Source: CAYMUN01 sp964640775
Lineage (GTDB): Bacteria; Patescibacteriota; Saccharimonadia; Saccharimonadales; UBA4665
Length of the DNA: 7,301 nt
Reading direction: 5' to 3'
Assembly (NCBI GenBank): GCA_964640775.1
Contig: CAZXIT010000043.1
Location: 1 to 7,301, forward strand
Positions 1-5,356 of the stretch are shown piece after piece. The notes below the pieces were generated by a model that worked only from the letters and a program-made list of their open reading frames with translations, ran no database searches and was not told the origin of the DNA. Both the position numbers and the translations under genes were made by a program. Every line of letters begins with the position of its first letter. Position 1 is the first letter of the stretch.

Positions 1-66
1 GGCTCCCACGGACATCAACCACATCACTTTCTGTCCTGCCCTTCACGACTCTCTTGCGATGTAGCC

Positions 67-381
67 ATGACCAGCTGGAGCCATAGCGTATACGGCACGG
101 GAAGGGGCAGCGGGGGTGGTGGATATGAACCTGGGGAAAATCCGGCGGCAGTTATCGCTGTTGTATTAGCTCTTGCTGGCGGCAGTTACTTTGTTAATAA
201 AGTAGTTTCCTCCCATAGTCACAGAGCTTCGTCAGCACCCACATCAATAGTGAGCAAGCTGCGAGAGTGTGGTCCCGACGAAACGCTAAAACCCTTTGCA
301 GGCCATCTTACCAGTGAAGCTATTGGCCAAACGGCATTATGTCGTATCGACACGCATGTTTTTGCGCCCACTGAGCATTAA
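67..381 (+). CDS. Small Gly-rich single-pass membrane protein, hypothetical
   Basis: A 104-residue protein that I do not recognise. Residues 10-19 form a Gly-rich stretch (GTGRGSGGGG), followed by one hydrophobic segment at about residues 26-47 (AAVIAVVLALAGG...). A polar Ser/His-rich linker (48-60) leads to a soluble C-terminal part with two cysteines, C68 and C92. The single helix suggests a membrane-anchored protein; orientation cannot be read. The ATG at 67 has no clear SD, and its frame stays open back to the window edge, so a longer protein starting outside the window cannot be excluded. A hairpin plus T5 follows the stop, which supports a real transcription unit ending here. Confidence 0.55.
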   Translation: MTSWSHSVYGTGRGSGGGGYEPGENPAAVIAVVLALAGGSYFVNKVVSSHSHRASSAPTSIVSKLRECGPDETLKPFAGHLTSEAIGQTALCRIDTHVFAPTEH

Positions 382-386
382 TCAAT

Positions 387-416
387 AAGAAGCCTGCGGA
401 CAAGCCCGAGGTTTTT
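387..416 (+). terminator. Probable intrinsic terminator after the 67-381 gene
   Basis: The stem pairs 393-395 with 409-411 and 397-399 with 406-408. G396 is bulged and the loop is 400-405. TTTTT follows at 412-416, and upstream A residues could extend the pairing into the T run. It starts 6-12 bases after the TAA, where a terminator for the upstream gene would be expected. An alternative, larger pairing of AAGAAGC (387-393) with GCTTCTT (430-436) is also possible. Confidence 0.5.
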
Positions 417-440
417 GCCAGTCTGTCCCGCTTCTTTAGT

Positions 441-884
441 GTGCTACACTTGGCAGCAGTGAGCAAATTAGCAACTCCCCGCCATACGACTGATGTACCA
501 GCACCTTCGTTTACGCGCTGCTATTTGTGGGTGATTGCCGGGGTTACCGCCGGCTTGGGGATCGGATTGATGTTTTTGCCAGGCTGGGTGGCCAGCTTGT
601 TTTTTAACAGCGCCAGCCATGATATCAATTTCTTTGTGAGGATGCTGGGCTCGACGCTGGTAGGCTATGGGGCGCTCAATGCTATTGCCGCGCGTGACGC
701 AACTCGCCGCGTCTGCCGGGTGGCAGTCTGGAGCAACCTGGCAACCCTGATAAGCGCCTCCGTCATTAGTATGAGCTACTACAGCTTCTTTACCGGCTTT
801 GGGTGGCTGGTGGTTGGCCAGCATCTCGTCTTTGCCGCTGGCTTTGTTTGTTGTGCCTGGGAACTGTCCCGGCAAAAAGTATAA
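441..884 (+). CDS. Four-helix integral membrane protein, hypothetical
   Basis: A small membrane protein with four predicted helices at about residues 28-55, 64-84, 94-114 and 119-139, using the GTG at 441. The pattern of a first helix ending in LMFLPGW, then FF, then a second helix with R67-x2-G70 and ending in A84-R85-D86, resembles a diffuse group of small bacterial membrane proteins of unknown function. No catalytic residues are visible. Neither GTG 441 nor the in-frame GTG at 459 (giving MSKLATPRH, 141 aa) has an SD. The shorter form is plausible because a TACACT -10-like box at 445-450 would place transcription start near 457. The 145-codon antisense ORF over the same DNA is a shadow: only the + frame gives coherent hydrophobic periodicity. 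Confidence 0.65.
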   Translation: MLHLAAVSKLATPRHTTDVPAPSFTRCYLWVIAGVTAGLGIGLMFLPGWVASLFFNSASHDINFFVRMLGSTLVGYGALNAIAARDATRRVCRVAVWSNLATLISASVISMSYYSFFTGFGWLVVGQHLVFAAGFVCCAWELSRQKV

Positions 885-1063
885 GATAACTCGTTGATTA
901 GACATGAAAAAGTCCGGGTTGCTGCTGTGAGGCGAGTGAGATCCAATGGACCTCGAACTGCGAACTTCTCAGGTATAACCCGGACTGGTGGACGTATGCT
1001 CGACAGCGGTGACTTTGGGTCAAGGCTGGAACGTACTACGTCGTGGTGGTGTCCTAATGACAT
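779..1063 (-). CDS. Possible SD-led small protein or leader peptide
   Basis: The reading frame gives 94 aa starting MSLGHHHDVVRSS. Its main support is one of the best ribosome sites in the window: AAGAGGAGG (1080-1072) lies 8 bases before the ATG at 1063, directly after the 1081-1132 hairpin. Against it, the frame runs through the long stem at 907-986, its last third is antisense to the four-helix membrane protein, the composition is not clearly protein-like, and no family is recognised. It could be a short regulated peptide whose translation affects the downstream stem, or a chance frame. The His triplet is too weak to call a histidine attenuator, and no his gene is nearby. Confidence 0.25.
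   Translation of the reverse strand: MSLGHHHDVVRSSLDPKSPLSSIRPPVRVIPEKFAVRGPLDLTRLTAATRTFSCLINELSYTFCRDSSQAQQTKPAAKTRCWPTTSHPKPVKKL
907..986 (-). terminator. Long-range stem followed by T5, terminator or 3' end of a structured RNA
   Basis: On the - strand, AGTCCGGGTT (986-977) pairs perfectly over 10 bp with AACCCGGACT (920-911), and the T run continues to 907. The enclosed 56 bases hold a second hairpin of 7 bp with a three-base loop (954-948 with 944-938). That hairpin needs a G-U pair which exists only in the - strand RNA; on the + strand it is an A-C mismatch. This argues for transcription from the - strand. The long loop is unusual for a simple intrinsic terminator, so it may be the closing stem of a small structured RNA. 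One outer position (921/976) favours the other strand, so strand is not certain. Confidence 0.4.
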
Positions 1064-1080
1064 AAGTGAAACCTCCTCTT

Positions 1081-1132
1081 CGGTCTAGGGAACAATCAAT
1101 AAGCTTGAAAACGCTTAGTGTTCCCTAGACCG
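1081..1132. repeat. 14-bp perfect inverted repeat (large hairpin)
   Basis: CGGTCTAGGGAACA (1081-1094) is the exact reverse complement of 1119-1132. Inside, TAAGC (1100-1104) pairs with GCTTA (1113-1117), leaving an 8-base loop, so the whole unit folds into a two-part hairpin. There is no T run on either side, so it is not a standard intrinsic terminator. It lies 54 bases beyond the stop of the GC-rich secreted protein gene and immediately before the AAGAGGAGG ribosome site on the - strand. It could be a transcript-stabilising 3' structure, a translation-control hairpin, or the end of a mobile or inserted segment. Confidence 0.75.
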
Positions 1133-1186
1133 AGAGTAGTTGAGTGGTATCGAGTAAGCGCTACTGCTTTCCTTTCCCCTTGTGGG

Positions 1187-1819
1187 CTAGTGCTTCAGAA
1201 TCCCGTTGCCGTAGGTGACCGTGTTGGAGTGGAGGTGGTCGCCACAGTGGATGACGTTGCGGGGTGCGAGCGTGCTGCGGAGCAGGACATGCGGGTACGC
1301 GTCAAGCGTGTAGGTGAACCAGCCGGAGACCGTGTAGGTGCTAGGCAGGGGTGCGAGGATCGCGAGGCCGAGCCGGAAGTACACGGAGGCTGCGTACGGG
1401 TGGCGCTGGGCGACGACGAGTCCGTTGATCTTGACGACCGCGCGGTGAATGGTGCTGTGCCTGGTGTAGATGCGAACGCCTCCGTGCTTGCTGCAGACCT
1501 GCGGGACGCCGGTGCTCGAACCGAGGTTCGGGGCGGGTGCTGCGGGCTGCTGGGCGGGCGGGGTGGGCATCTGCGGGTGCTGCTTGTTCTCCTTGCGGTC
1601 GTTGTCACGGTCGCGGTTGCGGTCGTGGTTGCACTGCTCGTCCTGGCCGTCGTTCTCCGGGGTGCCGTTGTAGGCGTCGCTGGAGTCGATGGACCTGACG
1701 ATGGGAGGGCATTCCGTGCCCGGGTGGTTGTCCTGGTAGTTGGCGCTGGCTCCGGCGGGGATCGCGAGGGACGCGGCGGCGACGGCGAACAGCGGGAACA
1801 GCTGGGACGTGCGGGGCAT
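1187..1819 (-). CDS. Secreted Cys-containing protein with GC-rich foreign codon use
   Basis: A 210-aa exported protein. Residues 1-26 are a signal peptide (basic start, hydrophobic core FAVAAASLAIPAGA) with a likely cut after ASA at 26. Residues 27-63 are polar with C37 and C63. An Asn/Asp/Arg low-complexity stretch (64-79) is followed by a Pro/Ala/Gln linker (82-97). A C-terminal domain (about 105-210) alternates hydrophobic residues like a beta-sandwich and is bracketed by C109 and C192, so two disulfides (37-63, 109-192) are plausible. The ATG at 1819 rather than the upstream start at 1897 is chosen for the signal peptide and for AGAGGAGAG just upstream. Nearly every codon ends in C or G, unlike the neighbouring genes. 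The layout resembles secreted proteins of Thermoleophilia-type actinobacteria, but I do not recognise a named family. Confidence 0.8.
   Translation of the reverse strand: MPRTSQLFPLFAVAAASLAIPAGASANYQDNHPGTECPPIVRSIDSSDAYNGTPENDGQDEQCNHDRNRDRDNDRKENKQHPQMPTPPAQQPAAPAPNLGSSTGVPQVCSKHGGVRIYTRHSTIHRAVVKINGLVVAQRHPYAASVYFRLGLAILAPLPSTYTVSGWFTYTLDAYPHVLLRSTLAPRNVIHCGDHLHSNTVTYGNGILKH
1595..1630. repeat. Imperfect hexanucleotide repeat within the secreted protein gene
   Basis: Six consecutive 6-base units related to GCGGTC (gcggtc, gttgtc, acggtc, gcggtt, gcggtc, gtggtt). On the coding strand they give the dipeptide-like run NHDRNRDRDNDR (residues 64-75). This is likely a slippage-derived, charged, flexible spacer between the N-terminal Cys pair and the C-terminal domain. 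Confidence 0.6.
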
Positions 1820-1825
1820 GGAACT

Positions 1826-1858
1826 CTCCTCTGAGGTTGAACGACGGTATTGTCGTTC
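1826..1858 (-). promoter_or_regulatory. Hairpin plus strong SD in front of the secreted protein
   Basis: On the - strand a perfect 7-bp stem, GAACGAC (1858-1852) with GTCGTTC (1845-1839) around a 6-base loop, precedes AGAGGAGAG. The SD core AGGAG lies 6 bases from the ATG at 1819. The stem ends only a few bases before the SD, so it could modulate ribosome access or serve as a protein-binding site. Confidence 0.5.
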
Positions 1859-1971
1859 GGGGTGGACTACGGACAGGGTGAATGACAGGGGCGTCACTCG
1901 GGTAAGGTTGGTGAGCGGGATTGCTCGATACTACTTGTAAAGGTACTGCTTATGGTTTGGAACCAATAATT

Positions 1972-2000
1972 ACTATACACTAAACTTGATTAAAAAGCAA
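1972..2000 (-). promoter_or_regulatory. Candidate promoter for the secreted protein gene
   Basis: Read on the - strand, TTGCTT (2000-1995) is separated by 17 bases from TATAGT (1977-1972). The -10 matches 5 of 6 consensus positions and the -35 matches 3 of 6. It lies in the AT-rich part of the spacer and would give a leader of roughly 145 nt before the ATG at 1819. Because the surrounding DNA is only about 23% GC, chance matches are likely. Confidence 0.3.
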
Positions 2001-2010
2001 TACCTTTTTA
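1991..2010. terminator. AT-rich palindrome, possible terminator of the ATPase gene
   Basis: TAAAAAG (1991-1997) and CTTTTTA (2004-2010) are perfect reverse complements around a 6-base loop. On the - strand this follows the ATPase stop by about 40 bases and ends in T5, so it could terminate that transcript. The stem has only one G-C pair, so it would be weak. It overlaps the candidate -35 of the secreted protein gene. Confidence 0.3.
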
Positions 2011-2047
2011 CATAATATACATTTAGGACATACCATTGTTGTCTCTG

Positions 2048-4606
2048 TTAACGAGTAAAGATAATCTGATCACTGTCGTCACTGAGCGGTTTGGGGGTGG
2101 TTTTACGCTTGCGTAGCCGTTTGCGCTTCCGTTTGACCAGCTCTACATCTGAGCCGCGGACTGCGGTTTTGCCCATGCTGACCGATGTTTTGGCAGAGCC
2201 GGCTGGTTTTTTTGATGCTAGCTGTGAGGGAGCTTCAGGTGCACCTATTGGCTGCTGGGGTAATCGGACGGCAGCGGACGGTGCTGGCGCAGATACAGGG
2301 GTGACAGACGGTGTTGTATCAAGGAGATAGCGGTGATTGACGTAGGCTTCCACCTCAGCTCTCGGGAGACCATAGACTGACCGAGAATGCGCGATAATGT
2401 TGGCGCTTTCATCTGTTTGACGAGAAGGCAGATCAAGCGTGAGCGCCGAAAAGGCCTGGGTTTTTTCACCGTTGATAGTCATGTTGATGACGATGTGGCG
2501 GTTGTGCATATGCACCAGGTCGTACTCCTCAAATTTTGGCTCAAAATAGCGCAGCATCGAGCGGGCGTCATCGGCGCCCATACGGAAGGAAATCATCGAG
2601 CCGACATTGCCAAAGACGGCGTCTTTAACTTCTTGCGACATCTGGGCAATGTATTGGTTGGCGACGGTCAGATTGAGAGCATATTTGCGGGCTTCGCTGA
2701 GGATTGTCGCAAAACTGTCAGTAGCAAAGTTTTGAAATTCATCGACGTACAGGTTAAACGGCGCTCTTTGTTCGACAGGTATATCAGCTCGACTCATGGC
2801 CCCCAGCTGGATTTTAGTAACCAGCAGGGCGCCCAAAAGCGCGGCGTTATCTTCGCCCACCAAGCCTCGGCTCAGATTAACGATCAGGATTTTGCGCTCG
2901 TCCATGATTTTACGGATATTGAAGCTGCTCTTGGGCTGGCCAATGATGTTGCGGACAATCGGGTTGGCAGTAAAGGCACCGACCTTGTTGAGTACGGGGG
3001 CGACAGCTTCGGCAGCGAATTTGTCGTTCCAGCTGGCAAACTCCACCGTCCAGAAGTTACATACCACCGGGTCTTTAACATGGCTTAGGACCTCTTGGCG
3101 AAAGGCTTTATCTGTGAGTAATCTGGTAATATCTAACATCGTGGCATCGGGGTATTCCAATAGGGCCAGCAGGCTGTAGCGCAGGATATACTCCAGCCGC
3201 GGCCCCCAAGATTCAAACATCCGTTTTAGGACGCCAATCAGTTCAGATACGGTGTGGGTGCGCAGCTTGGGGTCAGTGACCTCCATGGGGTTGAAGGCTA
3301 CCGGGAAATCGGTGTCGGCCGGATTGAAATAGATAACGTCATGGGCGCGGGAAGCCGGAATCCGCTGCAGTACGCTGGTAGCGTAGTCGCCGTGGGGATC
3401 AATAACCGCAAAACCATTTGGACTGTTTATATCGGAGATAGTTAGCAGCTCCAGCAAGCCTGATTTACCCACACCGGTCTGCCCCAAAATATACAGATGA
3501 CGACCCCTGTCCGAACGCGGCAGGCCAAAGACGATGTTTTGGCCCCGAAAATTAGCCGCCGCAATGGGGCTAATGTCATGCTGATTGGTCTCTGTTAATA
3601 TTGGTAAATTGGCTGGCGGTTCGGCCGTCTGGCTCAGCGCCCACAGAATATAGGGTGTCTCGACGTTGGTGTGGGGCAGGTGGTAGAGGGTGGCAATCTC
3701 TTCGATATTGAGGATTAGTGGCCGGCTGCTGAGTTTGCGCTGCTGGTAGCGCTCCAGCTGGACACGGTCATGACTGATTCGGGCCTGTTCAAAGCCATTG
3801 AGATAGGTAGTATTAAACTGCTTAAAACTGGCGACGATGGACTGCAGGCGCAGCTTAGCCTGGTGTTCGGGGACAGGCCCCTTATACACTATTCGCAGAC
3901 AAGCTTCATAGGCTAGCTTATGGCTTTTATCTTCGGCGCCGCTGGCTCTGGCCTGCTCATACTCAGTTAGTTTTGCCGCCGAGGCACCACTGCCATGCTC
4001 AGGTGGTGTCCAGAGAGCTCCCAGGAGGCCGCCGGGGCCCGATTTGGCGGCTCCGCCGCGCAAGCCGCCGATGTAGCGCTCGCTTTTTTTGTGCCAGTTG
4101 GGTGCTGCCGGACGCATCACTAGCTGTATCCAAGCCTCCTCAGCTTCGTCAAATTTGGCGAGCGTGGCTGTAATTGCCGCCAGGGGATCAACTTCAAAGC
4201 TTTGAAACGTCTTAATTGGCAGGGCATTGTTGCTGGACAGACGCATCTCAGCAATTTGAGCCGGGACTAACTCGGTTGCCTCAGATACGGAATAATCATC
4301 GACCTCCGATATTTGCACGGTTGGGTACTGGGCGTAAATCTGTTCTTCAACAAAGCTTTTCAGGTAGCGGGGCACACAGACATAAAAGCCAATCCGTTTT
4401 TTGAGCACGGCGATTTCAAAGCTGATACGCACCCGCTGCGGCGCCCGCAGCAGCTTGTGGGAAGGAAATAGTAGTAATCCGTGAAGCGAAGCAAACATTT
4501 GTTCGGCTGCCAGCTCTTTTTTGTCATTGGTTCGCGGCACCTGGAGCAGGAGTACAATCGTATCATTATCCAGGTCAGTTTGGTCTTGTTGGCTGGTACT
4601 GGTCAT
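2048..4606 (-). CDS. TraG/VirD4- or VirB4-like T4SS-type DUF87 ATPase
   Basis: An 852-aa cytoplasmic or membrane-associated P-loop ATPase of the FtsK/HerA/VirB4/TraG group. Such proteins power DNA or protein transfer across the envelope or assemble type IV pili and secretion machinery. Residues 1 to about 330 form an N-terminal domain common in CPR versions and without obvious transmembrane helices. The motor domain has Walker A GQTGVGKS (375-382), the DUF87 signature VIDPHGD (401-407), Walker B LYVDEF (619-624) and a downstream NQYIAQM (650-656) sensor-type motif. A Pro/Ala/Ser-rich linker (about 763-815) ends in a basic cluster KRKRKRLRKRK (825-835), then an acidic tail. All ATPase motifs are intact. 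The ATG at 4606 has no SD but sits just downstream of two good promoters. No other T4SS gene is in the window, so the substrate is unknown. Confidence 0.85.
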   Translation of the reverse strand: MTSTSQQDQTDLDNDTIVLLLQVPRTNDKKELAAEQMFASLHGLLLFPSHKLLRAPQRVRISFEIAVLKKRIGFYVCVPRYLKSFVEEQIYAQYPTVQISEVDDYSVSEATELVPAQIAEMRLSSNNALPIKTFQSFEVDPLAAITATLAKFDEAEEAWIQLVMRPAAPNWHKKSERYIGGLRGGAAKSGPGGLLGALWTPPEHGSGASAAKLTEYEQARASGAEDKSHKLAYEACLRIVYKGPVPEHQAKLRLQSIVASFKQFNTTYLNGFEQARISHDRVQLERYQQRKLSSRPLILNIEEIATLYHLPHTNVETPYILWALSQTAEPPANLPILTETNQHDISPIAAANFRGQNIVFGLPRSDRGRHLYILGQTGVGKSGLLELLTISDINSPNGFAVIDPHGDYATSVLQRIPASRAHDVIYFNPADTDFPVAFNPMEVTDPKLRTHTVSELIGVLKRMFESWGPRLEYILRYSLLALLEYPDATMLDITRLLTDKAFRQEVLSHVKDPVVCNFWTVEFASWNDKFAAEAVAPVLNKVGAFTANPIVRNIIGQPKSSFNIRKIMDERKILIVNLSRGLVGEDNAALLGALLVTKIQLGAMSRADIPVEQRAPFNLYVDEFQNFATDSFATILSEARKYALNLTVANQYIAQMSQEVKDAVFGNVGSMISFRMGADDARSMLRYFEPKFEEYDLVHMHNRHIVINMTINGEKTQAFSALTLDLPSRQTDESANIIAHSRSVYGLPRAEVEAYVNHRYLLDTTPSVTPVSAPAPSAAVRLPQQPIGAPEAPSQLASKKPAGSAKTSVSMGKTAVRGSDVELVKRKRKRLRKRKTTPKPLSDDSDQIIFTR

Positions 4607-4635
4607 ACGCTGTTTTAGTTGGCAACCCTTGTTTG

Positions 4636-4663
4636 TTTATAACCACGAGCACTGATATGTCAA
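4636..4663 (-). promoter_or_regulatory. Promoter P2 of the ATPase gene
   Basis: On the - strand TTGACA (4663-4658), a perfect -35, is 16 bases from TATAAA (4641-4636), 5 of 6 to the -10 consensus. Transcription would start near 4628, giving a leader of about 20 nt before the ATG at 4606. Confidence 0.6.
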
Positions 4664-4690
4664 CTATAGCATGCAGGTGATCGATGTCAA
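4663..4690 (-). promoter_or_regulatory. Promoter P1 of the ATPase gene
   Basis: On the - strand TTGACA (4690-4685) is 16 bases from TATAGT (4668-4663). Its -10 shares one base with the -35 of P2. The two share an 8-bp direct repeat on the + strand, ATGTCAAC, at 4657-4664 and 4684-4691, so one may have arisen by duplication. Confidence 0.5.
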
Positions 4691-4709
4691 CGGATGGTGT
4701 GCTGCTCGG

Positions 4710-4739
4710 TTGGCGCGGAAGTCAATTCTGCTGTATAGT
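4710..4739 (+). promoter_or_regulatory. Candidate promoter of the phosphatidyltransferase operon
   Basis: TTGGCG (4710-4715), 18 bases, then TATAGT (4734-4739). It would start transcription near 4746, about 40 bases before the first gene. It faces away from the ATPase promoters, making 4607-4785 a divergent control region. The -35 is weak. Confidence 0.4.
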
Positions 4740-4785
4740 TTAGTGAAATTACTAGCGGGCGGGCAAACGGATACGAATCGGCCAT

Positions 4786-5355
4786 ATGATAGAACAAAAG
4801 ACTGCTCTCAGGGTCGTCGCCAATACCTTACCAGTATTACGGGCAGTCGCCGGGCCGGTGATTGCCCATAAACTGCATAATACCCCGCCCAAGGAGCGCA
4901 CCTGGAAATTTGCAGGTGCGGTGGCAGTTTTAGCGGCTACTGATAAACTCGACGGCTGGCTGGCTAGGAGAGTTGGCAGTACTAAACTCGGCGGCTGGCT
5001 AGACCAGACGGCTGATAAAAAGTTTCTGACACCCTCATTGGAAGTTCTCGGTGACACCGGCGAGATAGCACCGGCGCATCATACCCTGCGGGTACTGCGC
5101 GACGGCAGTGTCGGTGCACTGCGAGCGGACGGCAAGCGCCGCGGGCTAGACACCGCAGCAACGCTGTCGGGCCAGTGCAAGACCAGCCTCGATATGGCTG
5201 GACTAGTGATCGCCTGCTCGCCGCTGTCAACACACAGCGGCCTGGTACGGACAGCGATGACAGGCGGTACGATTATGTCGCTGGTGAGCGGCGGTGACCG
5301 TCTGCTGCGGCACGGCCAGCCACCTGAGCCAGTACCAGTTCTGGGAGTAGTGTAG
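4786..5355 (+). CDS. CDP-alcohol phosphatidyltransferase, PgsA-like
   Basis: A 189-aa membrane enzyme that would transfer a phosphatidyl group from a CDP-linked lipid to an alcohol acceptor. Four or five Asp/Gly/Arg positions of the family signature are present: D53-x2-D56-G57-x2-A60-R61, then G69-x3-D73-x3-D77. The gap between R61 and G69 is 7 residues, whereas the usual motif has 8. After the signature, R105-D106...LR (112-113) and GQCKTSLDMAGL (129-140) align by eye with the corresponding region of phosphatidylglycerophosphate synthase, where GK-x-KT-x2-Q is typical. This favours a PgsA-like role in making phosphatidylglycerol phosphate. The helices are less hydrophobic than in classic PgsA. 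The ATG has no SD. The stop is one base before the next gene's ATG, so the two genes are co-translated. Confidence 0.75.
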   Translation: MIEQKTALRVVANTLPVLRAVAGPVIAHKLHNTPPKERTWKFAGAVAVLAATDKLDGWLARRVGSTKLGGWLDQTADKKFLTPSLEVLGDTGEIAPAHHTLRVLRDGSVGALRADGKRRGLDTAATLSGQCKTSLDMAGLVIACSPLSTHSGLVRTAMTGGTIMSLVSGGDRLLRHGQPPEPVPVLGVV

Positions 5356-5356
5356 T

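Larger units (their letters stand above)
885..1186. other. 302-bp stretch without a convincing protein gene; structured
   Basis: This lies between two convergent genes. It contains the inverted repeat at 1081-1132, a strong SD with a small ORF on the - strand, and a long stem with T5 at 907-986. No tRNA, rRNA, tmRNA, SRP RNA or RNase P signature could be confirmed. The structure density suggests an untranslated regulatory region or a small RNA on the - strand. Confidence 0.5.

Noticed and set aside
468..905. 145-aa - strand ORF
   Set aside because: It is antisense to the four-helix membrane protein. The composition is patchy and the start has no support.
948..986. tRNA-like T-loop (GTTCGAGGTCC) on the - strand
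   Set aside because: There is no acceptor stem or anticodon arm at tRNA spacing, and the bases pair better in the nested hairpin.
905..986. RNase P-like GAAAAAGTCCGGG with AACCCGG
   Set aside because: The two segments pair with each other and the universal P4 and ACAGA-type motifs are missing.
1081..1132. Integron attC site
   Set aside because: The GTTRRRY and RYYYAAC core sites are absent and the repeat is perfect rather than having the extrahelical bases typical of attC.
1118..1834. 238-aa + strand ORF, Val/Gly-rich
   Set aside because: It is the antisense shadow of the GC-rich secreted protein gene. High GC leaves all frames open; only the - frame has a signal peptide, an SD and extreme GC3.
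1187..2047. Insertion sequence or transposon
   Set aside because: No transposase or integrase frame, and no matching terminal repeats or target duplication were found around the GC-rich gene.
2387..3088. 233-aa + strand ORF
   Set aside because: It is fully antisense to the ATPase motor domain, has no SD, and its sequence shows no family features.
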